From: Lachnospiraceae bacterium G11
Lineage (GTDB): Bacteria > Bacillota > Clostridia > Lachnospirales > Lachnospiraceae
Length of the DNA stretch: 64,000 nt
Assembly: GCA_900103495.1 (NCBI GenBank)
Contig: FMWZ01000014.1
Span: forward strand, 61,634-125,633
Reading direction: 5' to 3'
The translations under genes were made by a program, and so were the position numbers. This document shows positions 35,831-43,336 of this stretch, one piece after another; position 1 is the first letter of the stretch; each line of letters begins with the position of its first letter. The notes beneath the pieces are model-generated. The model worked only from the letters and a program-made list of their open reading frames with translations. It was not told the DNA's origin and searched no databases.

Positions 35831-37212
35831 ACAATTACTTCTCCTCGTTCAACTATATCGTCTTCCCTAAGACCCGAGATATCGCTTTCAATTTCGCCGT
35901 CCTGATTATCATAAGGATCATTTCTGAAGAAGGTCTTCGCAGGTTCCAAATCCGCCTGGAATTTGGAGTTTGCCACCATCCTGTAGGGATCAAGGTTCCC
36001 AAAGTAAAACTGCCTTCTCTCCTCATTTCCATAACGGTGTGCAGCCACTCCATAGGAAACATCCACAGGAACCCAGCCGAATCCCGGAAGATAAGCTTCC
36101 GCCCAGTCATGCTGTCCGCTTCCCGTCGGCTCCATGGTTCTGCTGCTTTGCCATCTGGCACCAACGCCAAGACATCTGCAGATAGTTATGAAAAGAAGAG
36201 CCATAACTCCACAGTCTCCTCGCATGAAAAGGGCTCCGTCCTCCACGATATCAGGTAAAAGAATGTAGTTCGGTGTAAATGTGTATTTAAGGTTAAGGGT
36301 CAGATAGTCGTAAACCCTCTTTGCAAGAACGCCTTTATCCCTGCACCCTTCCCCGATCTTGGCTGCCAAAGTTCTTATTATGGGAGAGAAAACAATGTGC
36401 GGTCCCTCCTCTGCGAGAAACTCTTCTCCGGGATCATACTCCCCTGATGAGGAGCCCCCCACCTCGTTATAGCAGTCCTTGTAGACATTGGTAAAGGTAT
36501 AGGAATAAGTCACACTAAACTCATGGTTCTCGTTAAGTGTTTCCTCAAAATACACGCATCTTGCCTCGGAATTTGCCTTGCCAATTACGGCATTCTCGGG
36601 GAAAGTGCTTTCTATTTTAATGTTTGTCTGCTCTATGCATTCTGCCGGAATGGGGATGTGAACCCTTACCTTCATTCCGGGCTTAAACAAATCGTCTCTG
36701 ACCTTGAGACTATGGGTGTATCTGATGTTTTTGGAGATTCTGCCTTCTTTTTTGCAAGTTGCAATGGCTTCATTAAGAACATCATCGGGGTCTGATGTAT
36801 CAAGCCCCGCTCTCTTAGCCATTTCAAGGTCCGTCTTCAAAACGGTGCGTACGCTGCTTTTGAAGTATCTCTTCTCGCCCTTAAAGAATATCCACCTTAA
36901 AAGGCCGTCATCCTCTTCCTTCTTAAAGTCCTCCTCGGTAAAATCAGAGATTTTCTTCTTAAACTGCTTAAAAAGATCATCCTTTGAAAGGGAATACTCC
37001 CTGGGAATGCGTCTGAAAATCTCTTTCCAGGCAAGGAAGCAATACTTAAGTTCTTCAGGGGTGTCAGGTCTTGCGGTCTTAATGTCCATAAGCCTCATGG
37101 CCTCGTCATAGTACCCTGCGTCCTTAAGCCTTCTTATGTCCTCAGGTAACCCCATGTTAATGTATTTGAAGTAGTCATTTACATTCATTAATGTAATCCC
37201 GCCCGTTCCCAT
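35827..37212 (-). CDS. Transglutaminase-like (papain-fold) domain protein (461 aa)
   Basis: The C-terminal half holds a transglutaminase-like core with a full triad: C334 (MRGDCGVMALLF), H368 (GQHDWAEAY) and D384 (VPVDVSYG). The N-terminal half is hydrophilic and unassigned. No signal peptide, so it is cytoplasmic; such proteins may be peptidases or cross-linking enzymes, and the substrate is unknown. The ATG at 37212 overlaps the SufBD stop by one base (TAATG); a second ATG at 37188 is also possible. Its position between an Fe-S assembly pair and plsY is unusual. Confidence 0.8.
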   Translation of the reverse strand: MGTGGITLMNVNDYFKYINMGLPEDIRRLKDAGYYDEAMRLMDIKTARPDTPEELKYCFLAWKEIFRRIPREYSLSKDDLFKQFKKKISDFTEEDFKKEEDDGLLRWIFFKGEKRYFKSSVRTVLKTDLEMAKRAGLDTSDPDDVLNEAIATCKKEGRISKNIRYTHSLKVRDDLFKPGMKVRVHIPIPAECIEQTNIKIESTFPENAVIGKANSEARCVYFEETLNENHEFSVTYSYTFTNVYKDCYNEVGGSSSGEYDPGEEFLAEEGPHIVFSPIIRTLAAKIGEGCRDKGVLAKRVYDYLTLNLKYTFTPNYILLPDIVEDGALFMRGDCGVMALLFITICRCLGVGARWQSSRTMEPTGSGQHDWAEAYLPGFGWVPVDVSYGVAAHRYGNEERRQFYFGNLDPYRMVANSKFQADLEPAKTFFRNDPYDNQDGEIESDISGLREDDIVERGEVIV

Positions 37213-38129
37213 TATTTAAGGAAGCCGTTTATAATCTGTTCTTCCGCTTCCTCCTCGGTAAGACCCAGAGTCATAAGCTTAATAAGCTGGTCTCCCGCAA
37301 TCTTTCCGATGGCTGCCTCGTGAATCAAGGCTGCGTCAACATTTGCCGCATCAAGCTGAGGCACAGCCAATACTCTTGCCTCATCCATGATGATGGCATC
37401 ACACTCGGAATGTCCGGAACAAACGGCGTCTCCGATAATTCTTGAGTCAAATTTCTGATAGGACTTGTCCCTGGCAACAGCTCTTGAAACAATGTCTGTA
37501 GCCGCTCCGTCACCCTTTAATTCCACTGTATATATACTCTCGGCATACTGCTCGCCGTGAGTCATAAGTCTTTCGTGAACGTTGAGCCTTGCACCTGCCT
37601 TAAGCTCGGCCTTGCTGGTTCTGACTGTGGAATCCACGCCCTTAATCTGAACCATTTCCATCTCCATGAAGCTGTCTTCCTCCATGTAGACCTCGGTTCC
37701 GGGATTAAGGATTCTCTTTCCGTTTCCGTCACCTTCACCATAGTGCTTCTCAACATATTTAACTTTGGAATTCCTGCCAACGTAGAATCTGTGGATTCCG
37801 TCATGTTCAGAGTCCTGATTGCCGCAGTTATGAATTCCGCATCCTGCAACAATAACCACGTCACAGTCGTCTCCGATGTAGAAATCGTTATAAACCGTCT
37901 CCTTGATTCCGCTCTCGCTGAGAACCACGGGAATATGCACGCTCTCGTGCTTGGTTCCCGGCTTAATTCTGATATCGATACCTGAAACATCGGTCTTGCT
38001 TGTTATCTCTATATTTGCTGTGGAATTTCTTCCCGCTGAAGCGCCGTTTGCTCTGATATTGTAGGCACCTTCCGGAACCTCGTGAAGATCGGCTACTTCA
38101 AGAAGAATTCTCTTTTGAATCTCATCCAT
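37212..38129 (-). CDS. SufB/SufD-family Fe-S assembly scaffold, short (SmsB-like, 305 aa)
   Basis: A beta-helix SufBD-type protein, shorter than SufB or SufD. The C-terminal family signature is present with C237 and C243, then ALIHEAAIGKIAGDQLIKLMTLGLTEEEA (H270-E271). A Cys pair C97/C102 lies in AGCGIHNCGNQDSEHDGIH. With SufC it would form a two-component SUF-like minimal system, as described in archaea and anaerobes. No sufS, sufU or second scaffold gene is nearby, so the sulfur source is not evident. It lies 11 bp after sufC. Confidence 0.85.
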   Translation of the reverse strand: MDEIQKRILLEVADLHEVPEGAYNIRANGASAGRNSTANIEITSKTDVSGIDIRIKPGTKHESVHIPVVLSESGIKETVYNDFYIGDDCDVVIVAGCGIHNCGNQDSEHDGIHRFYVGRNSKVKYVEKHYGEGDGNGKRILNPGTEVYMEEDSFMEMEMVQIKGVDSTVRTSKAELKAGARLNVHERLMTHGEQYAESIYTVELKGDGAATDIVSRAVARDKSYQKFDSRIIGDAVCSGHSECDAIIMDEARVLAVPQLDAANVDAALIHEAAIGKIAGDQLIKLMTLGLTEEEAEEQIINGFLK

Positions 38130-38140
38130 GAACTATCCTC

Positions 38141-38872
38141 CTAACCCTGCAGCATGTCGCAGGTTCCGAGCGCTGAAGAAGTGCCGATAATCTCAGGCAG
38201 AATCTCTTCCTTCTTGCCCTGTTTGCTAACCTGTCCGTTTGCTATTACTACTATCTCATCTGCTATGTTTAGGATTCTCTCCTGATGAGAAATGATTATG
38301 ATTGAGCCCTTGATATTATCTCTCATGTGCTCAAAAACCTTAATAAGGTTCTGGAAGCTCCAAAGGTCGATTCCCGCCTCAGGCTCATCAAAGATTGAAA
38401 GCCTTGTTCCTCTGGCCAAAACCGTAGCTATCTCAATTCTCTTTAACTCTCCGCCGGAAAGAGAAGCATTGACTTCTCTGTTGATGTAATCTCTGGCGCA
38501 AAGTCCAACCTCTGAAAGGTATGAGCAGGCGTCATTTATGGATAAATTCTTGACTCCCGATGCGAGTCTTAAAAGGTCAAAGACCTTTATTCCCTTAAAT
38601 CTTACGGGCTGCTGCATTGCAAAGCTGATACCGGCCTTTGCTCTGTCGGTAATGCTAAGATCTGTAATATCTTTCCCGTCAAATAAAATACGCCCGTTGG
38701 TGGGCTTCTCAATTCCGGCAATAAGCTTGGCCAGAGTTGATTTTCCGCCTCCATTGGGGCCCGTAACCACAATAAATTTGCCTTCATCAACATGAAGGCT
38801 TAAATCCTGAATTATCTCCTTCTCGGCAGAACCTTCCTCTACCTTAAAGGAAATACCTTGTAAATCTAACAT
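38141..38872 (-). CDS. sufC: Fe-S assembly ATPase SufC (SmsC-like, 243 aa)
   Basis: Cytosolic ABC ATPase with Walker A GPNGGGKST, a Q-loop region near ISFAMQQPVRFKG, signature LSGGELKR, Walker B LSIFDEPEAGID and an H-loop IISHQERI, all of SufC type. It drives the SufBD scaffold. The start is at ATG 38872, where AGGAG stands 8 nt upstream; a longer frame to 38914 has no such site. It heads the chain sufC-sufBD-transglutaminase-plsY-prsW-GH3. Confidence 0.92.
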   Translation of the reverse strand: MLDLQGISFKVEEGSAEKEIIQDLSLHVDEGKFIVVTGPNGGGKSTLAKLIAGIEKPTNGRILFDGKDITDLSITDRAKAGISFAMQQPVRFKGIKVFDLLRLASGVKNLSINDACSYLSEVGLCARDYINREVNASLSGGELKRIEIATVLARGTRLSIFDEPEAGIDLWSFQNLIKVFEHMRDNIKGSIIIISHQERILNIADEIVVIANGQVSKQGKKEEILPEIIGTSSALGTCDMLQG

Positions 38873-39009
38873 CTGTAAATCTCCTATTTTGTGCCACTCA
38901 CAACCGTCCTTCAAACGTACGGTAAGTGCTTATATTATAACATTTCATATTTATTTTTCCAAACATATTGTGTATATTATATGAAGTACGTATTGAAAGG
39001 TTGAAAGAC

Positions 39010-40095
39010 ATGAGAAGCAATAAGTTCAACAAAGGAATGATTATAGTACTGACAGCTGTTCTTGCCATTATCGTTATAGGTGCAGCCGCAATTTATTTTA
39101 TCGGTCGAGACAGCTATCAGGCAATTGAATATGAGACCGTGGGATTCGCCAATATGCGTGGAAACGGCGGCAAAGTTTATAAGGGAATAGGCGGTGCCTG
39201 GGGCGAGGAAATTCCCGTTAAAGCCAGCGCTTTTGCTGTATATGACGGCAAAATCTACTATGGCGACCAGATAACCGAAGGATACGTAGCCAGCGATAAC
39301 CGTTTTGGAAACATCTTCTCGGCTGATATGCCCTCCGGCTCCAATGAAGTAACCCTGGCTGACAACGCCTACAACGTAGGATACGGTCAGGAGAAGTTAA
39401 TCGGCGACAAGATATTCTACTGTACCGGGCTGGACGACGATTTTAACATGATGTATGCATGGGTAAGCACAGACGGTACTGAGAGGAATCCGATTTTATC
39501 AAGAAGAATCAACAACATCTTCGGTTACGACGGAACATACTTCTTCTACAGCGGATTCGACAAGAAAACTTCCAAGAATATAGTTGGAAAGTACAACCTT
39601 GAAACCAACAAGGACAGGACCCTCTACTCCTATGAGGATGTGGGAAATGTGGGTAGCATCGTGGGAATAAGCCTTTATAAGGGCGAGATTTACGCCATCA
39701 CCATGACCAAGGCCCCCGAAAACTATGATGACAGAACCGCCGAATACAAGGTTGAGGTTCGCGATACCAAAAAAGGAAAGGTTACAAAAACCCTTCCCTT
39801 TACTCTTACCGGTGCCGCAAACTACGGCTTCCTGTTTGACGGCGATACTCTTATTTATTCAACCGCCGATTCGATTTGCAAAATTAATCTAAATACCGAG
39901 TCCGAAGGAACCGTTCTTTGTTCCCTTGGCGAGCTTGAATATTGGGGAATTCCCCACTTTGCCCCCGGAGACGGCTACCTTTATTATGAGACTTTGGCGG
40001 ATCTTGACCCCGACACAGGCTTTAACGACTACTTCTACCGCGTAAGCCTCGATGGCGGCCAGCCCGAGTTACTTAACTCCTGGTTTACCAACTGA
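39010..40095 (+). CDS. TM-anchored extracytoplasmic protein, DUF5050/propeller-like (361 aa)
   Basis: One N-terminal helix (about residues 10-32) followed by an all-beta region with repeated strand patterns (AFAVYDGKIYYGD, KLIGDKIFYCTG, IFGYDGTYFFYSG, LYKGEIYAITM, FLFDGDTLIYST). These suggest a DUF5050-like beta-propeller facing outside. Function unknown. The start at 39010 is preceded by GAAAGG; an upstream ATG at 38968 lacks a site. Divergent from sufC. Its 3' end overlaps the convergent lgt-like gene by 27 bp. Confidence 0.75.
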   Translation: MRSNKFNKGMIIVLTAVLAIIVIGAAAIYFIGRDSYQAIEYETVGFANMRGNGGKVYKGIGGAWGEEIPVKASAFAVYDGKIYYGDQITEGYVASDNRFGNIFSADMPSGSNEVTLADNAYNVGYGQEKLIGDKIFYCTGLDDDFNMMYAWVSTDGTERNPILSRRINNIFGYDGTYFFYSGFDKKTSKNIVGKYNLETNKDRTLYSYEDVGNVGSIVGISLYKGEIYAITMTKAPENYDDRTAEYKVEVRDTKKGKVTKTLPFTLTGAANYGFLFDGDTLIYSTADSICKINLNTESEGTVLCSLGELEYWGIPHFAPGDGYLYYETLADLDPDTGFNDYFYRVSLDGGQPELLNSWFTN

Positions 40096-40851
40096 TTTGG
40101 ACAGCCTTATTCCCCCGTATACAACAAGCATTATGCTTATCCATTGTGAGGTACTTAAACCCGCAAAGATTCCGCGTATTTCATCGCCTCTAAAATACTC
40201 CAAAGCAAATCGGGCGATTGGATAAGCTATGAGGTATATGTAGAGAACAAGGCTTTTTTCTTTTGCTTTAATCCCAACAATTACAAGTGTTATGAACAGA
40301 ATGAACTCTATCACCGCTTCCGTAAGCTGAACAGGCACCAAGGCCACGTTATTGGGAGCATAAATGGAATCCTGATAAGTCACTTGAAAGAAATGCGAGT
40401 GGGTGGGAGCCCCGTAGCAGCATCCGACCACATGACAGCCAATCCTTCCGAAAGCATGGACAAGAGGGATACATGGAACCAGGATTGAGATATAGTCGTT
40501 TTTTACAAGGCCATAATACCTGGTCATTACATTTATGCCAACGAGAGCGCCTATAAGGCCTCCGTAGAACACGAAGCCACCTCTCAAAAGCTCAATGGTA
40601 AGGCCCAGATAGTTTGTTGTGCTTTGGTAGGCCGCAATTATGTCCTTCGCACTCACAATGAGGTACAGAATCTTGGCTCCAAGCATGGCGAAAAGCGCCG
40701 AAAAGACATAGATATAGACCGCGTTCTCTCGCTGCATCTTCTCCCTGCAACGAAGGAGAAGATACACTAATCCGCAAAAGAACCCGGCCCCACCTAATAA
40801 TCCGTATGTCGGGATATTAATACCTGCCATAGAAATCGTAGAAGAATTCAT
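40069..40851 (-). CDS. lgt: Prolipoprotein diacylglyceryl transferase-like membrane protein (260 aa)
   Basis: A seven-helix membrane protein with the Lgt signature HAFGRIGCHVVGCCYG plus a GGLIGALVG segment and the C-terminal ARFALEYFRGDE...GLSTSQWIS motif. Lgt adds diacylglycerol to lipobox cysteines, and many lipoproteins are in this window. The sequence is on the atypical side of the family, so a second Lgt may exist elsewhere. The start is uncertain: TTG 40866, ATG 40851 or ATG 40830; I use 40851. It overlaps the upstream gene's end and, convergently, the preceding plus-strand gene. Confidence 0.82.
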   Translation of the reverse strand: MNSSTISMAGINIPTYGLLGGAGFFCGLVYLLLRCREKMQRENAVYIYVFSALFAMLGAKILYLIVSAKDIIAAYQSTTNYLGLTIELLRGGFVFYGGLIGALVGINVMTRYYGLVKNDYISILVPCIPLVHAFGRIGCHVVGCCYGAPTHSHFFQVTYQDSIYAPNNVALVPVQLTEAVIEFILFITLVIVGIKAKEKSLVLYIYLIAYPIARFALEYFRGDEIRGIFAGLSTSQWISIMLVVYGGIRLSKSVGKPGVK

Positions 40852-41314
40852 CAGCTGCTCTCTCAAAATCTCTGGAGCTTGTTACAGCGCCGAAAGCACC
40901 AATACAAGCAACGCAAGCAAGAACTGCAAGCAAACCTCCGATCAAACCGATAAGGCTTGTTACGAAACCTGCTGTTCTGATTCCTTCGTCGAATCCGTCT
41001 TTCTTAGCTGAGCTTGCAAGAATAAGACCTATGACACTTAAAATCAATGATACGAAGCCTGAGAATCCACCCCAAATGAAAACAATTGAAAGGATTCCGA
41101 GAACCAATGAAGCTACTGCTTTGTTCTTCCCGGGAACTACCACGGGATAATTGGGAACCTGATAATACTGGTTCTGATTGTTCTGAGCGTACTGGTTCTG
41201 GCTGTACTGATTCTGGCTGTACTGATTCTGGTTTGAGAACTGTCCCTGGTTAGGCGCCTGATTCTCGGTACCTGCAGTGTTCATGTTCTCATTGTTCATG
41301 TTATTGCTATCCAT
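40817..41314 (-). CDS. DUF4190-like membrane protein with Asn/Gln/Tyr-rich N-terminus (165 aa)
   Basis: Residues 1-60 are low complexity, with NQYSQNQYSQNQY repeats, followed by two hydrophobic hairpins (KAVASLVLGILSIVF, GFVSLILSVIGLILASSAKK, then FVTSLIGLIGGLLAVLACVACIG). This is the usual make-up of DUF4190-type proteins. Function unknown. GGGAGG precedes the ATG at 41314; the longer frame to 41380 is less likely. Its last 35 bases (to 40851) overlap the lgt-like start. It faces away from the 64-bp repeat array. Confidence 0.72.
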   Translation of the reverse strand: MDSNNMNNENMNTAGTENQAPNQGQFSNQNQYSQNQYSQNQYAQNNQNQYYQVPNYPVVVPGKNKAVASLVLGILSIVFIWGGFSGFVSLILSVIGLILASSAKKDGFDEGIRTAGFVTSLIGLIGGLLAVLACVACIGAFGAVTSSRDFERAADEFFYDFYGRY

Positions 41315-41392
41315 TGTTACTACCTCCCTCGAGTGATGTGAATCACTTTGAATTATACTATTACGCGGATTTAGCGTCAATGAAAGCTATGC

Positions 41393-41747
41393 GCATAATA
41401 CTCAATTGAAATTTCAAATCCATTATGCGCCGTTAGATGATGAAACTTGAAGCCGGCATAATAAAAGCTTCAATCTGCCAAGATATTATGCGTGCTTCAT
41501 CCCCACCCTCTTGAGAGCTTCATACTAAATCCAACAATTCTTCAATTTATTATGCTTCTTCAAAACCAGCAAACATTTACCACGCATAATAAAATAGCAA
41601 ACTATAAACTTCTTTATGACGCTTACAAAAATGAAACCAAAAACGCATCATAATAAAAATACAAATCTTGAATTCCTTTATGACACCTAAAAAAAAGAAG
41701 TCACTAACCCAGCATAATAGAATTGCAAACCTTGAATTTCATTATGT
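41393..41747. repeat. Array of six degenerate 36-bp dyad units with 63-64 bp period
   Basis: Units at 41393-41428, 41456-41491, 41520-41555, 41584-41619, 41648-41683 and 41712-41747: each exactly 36 bp, starts spaced 63, 64, 64, 64, 64. Heads are GCATAATA (four units; TCATACTA and TCATAATA in the others). Tails are the inverted form, TATTATGC or variants (CATTATGC, CATTATGT, CTTTATGA). The 20-bp interiors are diverged but share an A-rich start and a TTGAATT or TTCAA pattern. The five gaps are 27 or 28 bp and unrelated to each other by eye. Confidence 0.8.
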
Positions 41748-41840
41748 CTTCAACCCAAACTTGGCAAGATTCCCTGGCCGCCACGAGCCTACGAGCGCCC
41801 CATCCAAAGGCCCTCAGCAACCCCGCCACGCGGATTTTTC

Positions 41841-41869
41841 TTGCAATTCCGGGTATTGTCTGATAAAAT
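41841..41869 (+). promoter_or_regulatory. Promoter of the acidic 146-aa protein gene
   Basis: TTGCAA (41841-41846), 17-bp spacer, TAAAAT (41864-41869), 42 bp before the ATG. Confidence 0.6.
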
Positions 41870-41911
41870 AAAGAAACCAAGCGGGGAGAAGCGTGTTGAA
41901 AGGGAAAAAAT

Positions 41912-42352
41912 ATGTTTGATGACTATAGGCTAAGGACCAAGACTCTGATTAAATGGTATGAATACCAGATGCAGATGGGAAACCAGCCGGAGCAGTCTCC
42001 TACAAAGGAGGAATTTGCGGCAGCTGCCGAAGAAGTGTTAACAGAGGCAGGTGTGAATGAAGGTGCTGCAGGCGGCTTTGGTGACGGTGAGGAAGAAATC
42101 GATCTTGATGCTGCCGGCTTAAGCGCCGAGGATCAGGACCTTTATGCCAGCATAATGGCCAAGTTCCAGGATGCTAAGCAAAATAGTGTAGATGACGTTT
42201 TTGCCATGGCAAATGAAGCTATAGCGGCTGGCGGCGACGCAGGAGCCGCAGGTACAGCCACAGATGTGTCCGAGGAAGACCTTATTGCTTCCATCTGCGC
42301 ACCCAAGCAAAACAACGTAGACGACCTGGTAAAACAGGCCAGAGAACAATAA
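41912..42352 (+). CDS. Acidic protein of unknown function with an internal repeat (146 aa)
   Basis: Not recognised. It is soluble-looking, rich in Ala, Glu, Asp and Gly, with no signal peptide or membrane helix. Residues 75-101 and 122-145 form an imperfect repeat: D-L-(Y/I)-A-S-I, a short variable link, then K-Q-N-x-V-D-D-(V/L). An acidic Gly-rich linker (about 50-65) and an Ala/Gly-rich linker (103-118) separate the parts. GAAAGGG precedes the ATG. A single-gene unit between its own promoter and a terminator, next to the 64-bp repeat array. Confidence 0.7.
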   Translation: MFDDYRLRTKTLIKWYEYQMQMGNQPEQSPTKEEFAAAAEEVLTEAGVNEGAAGGFGDGEEEIDLDAAGLSAEDQDLYASIMAKFQDAKQNSVDDVFAMANEAIAAGGDAGAAGTATDVSEEDLIASICAPKQNNVDDLVKQAREQ

Positions 42353-42361
42353 GACAAGCAA

Positions 42362-42388
42362 AAATCCGAGCTCAAAGAGCTCGGATTT
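42362..42388. terminator. Bidirectional terminator
   Basis: A 12-bp stem (42362-42373 with 42377-42388), AAA loop, A/T ends on both sides. Serves the acidic protein gene (+) and the antiporter-mgtC operon (-). Confidence 0.85.
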
Positions 42389-42390
42389 AT

Positions 42391-42585
42391 TTACATACTG
42401 AATATGTTCTCGCCGGAATCTTCAGCTGTATTAAAGTTGAACTTTCTTGTATGTGAAACTATAACATCATAAATAGCCTCGGGCTGAGTCTTCAGTGCTG
42501 ATGCCTCAGCAGCAGATATCTCAACAACCTTCCCGGCAAATTCTATAAAGAATCTTCCTTCTTTCTCAACAATCTGAGGTTCCAT
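42391..42585 (-). CDS. Small protein of unknown function at the end of the mgtC operon (64 aa)
   Basis: Not recognised. Predicted mixed alpha/beta, with no membrane segment; the first part (IVEKEGRFFIEFAGKVVEIS) looks like two beta-strands. The ATG is one base after the mgtC-like gene stop, with AGAGGAT overlapping that stop, so it is translated with it. The stop is right at the shared terminator. It may regulate or bind one of the two upstream membrane proteins, but this is only positional. Confidence 0.65.
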   Translation of the reverse strand: MEPQIVEKEGRFFIEFAGKVVEISAAEASALKTQPEAIYDVIVSHTRKFNFNTAEDSGENIFSM

Positions 42586-42586
42586 A

Positions 42587-43321
42587 CTATCCTCTCATCT
42601 CCTCAATGTGATATACATAATCAAGAGAACCCAAAGCCTCAATTATCTCTTCATGAGTCTTATACTTCTTAAGCTCTCCGCTGGTAATAGAAACAGCTAC
42701 GGAATATACGCTTAAACCCGAGTTCACATATGCGGGGTTAAGCTCGATATCATCGATGATTACGCCAAGTTTTCTGATGGTTGTAACAAAGTCCTGAAGA
42801 TGGCTTGAGCTCTTAAGTTCCAGGTGAATCTCAAAGTGGTTGGAACGGTTCTTTAAGTATCTTTCCATTGCGGGGAAAAGATTCAGGGTGCAAAGCAAAG
42901 CCACAAATCCGATGATGGTTACGGAGTAGAATCCTGCACCGCTGGCAAGTCCGATAACACCGCAGGTCCAAAGGGCCACTGATGTGGTGAGACCTTTAAT
43001 CTGGTTCCTTGATGAGAAAAGCACGCAGTTTACACTGACTGTAGCTCCCGCAATTATAACCGCTCCCGCAAGGAAGAAGATGTGGGTTCCGTAAAGGTCA
43101 CAGATAAAGATATCCGTTATCATTGCGATGGTTGCCCCAAGGGTCACAAGCATAAATGTACGAACACCGGCGGAATGTCTCTTGGTTGCTCTCTCACAGC
43201 CTATGATTGCTGCAAAAACCAGGGAAATACATACCCTTAAAAACACTGAGCCAAGTGTCAATGAAGTTGCCCAATGTCCAAGCGCATTTCCTATGGGATC
43301 GGCAATATTTAAAAACATCAT
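42587..43321 (-). CDS. MgtC/SapB-family membrane protein (244 aa)
   Basis: An N-terminal membrane domain of about five helices with the MgtC/SapB signature: IIGCERATKRHSAGVRTFMLVTLGATIAM and AGAVIIAGATVSVNCVLFSSRNQIKGLTTSVALWTCGVIGLASG. An ACT-like soluble C-terminal domain (about 165-244) follows. The family is linked to Mg2+ limitation and F-ATPase control. AAGGAGG precedes the ATG pair. It lies 15 bp after the CPA2 antiporter gene and 1 bp before a 64-residue gene. Confidence 0.87.
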   Translation of the reverse strand: MMFLNIADPIGNALGHWATSLTLGSVFLRVCISLVFAAIIGCERATKRHSAGVRTFMLVTLGATIAMITDIFICDLYGTHIFFLAGAVIIAGATVSVNCVLFSSRNQIKGLTTSVALWTCGVIGLASGAGFYSVTIIGFVALLCTLNLFPAMERYLKNRSNHFEIHLELKSSSHLQDFVTTIRKLGVIIDDIELNPAYVNSGLSVYSVAVSITSGELKKYKTHEEIIEALGSLDYVYHIEEMRG

Positions 43322-43336
43322 TTCAAACTATCCTCC

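Larger units (their letters stand above)
41315..41911. other. 597-bp gene-free region with repeat array and GC-rich patch
   Basis: Between divergent genes. 41393-41747 is an AT-rich array of six 36-bp dyads. 41760-41832 is a markedly GC-rich patch (CTGGCCGCCACGAGCC and similar). A promoter at 41841-41869 then serves the acidic protein gene. No open frame longer than about 67 codons is convincing here, and no tRNA-like or riboswitch-like fold was recognised. Confidence 0.7.

Noticed and set aside
41393..41747. Active CRISPR array (36-bp repeats, 28-bp spacers)
   Set aside because: Repeat interiors differ widely, only the ends are conserved, two heads and several tails are altered, and no cas gene lies in the window. 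I keep it as a phased dyad array.
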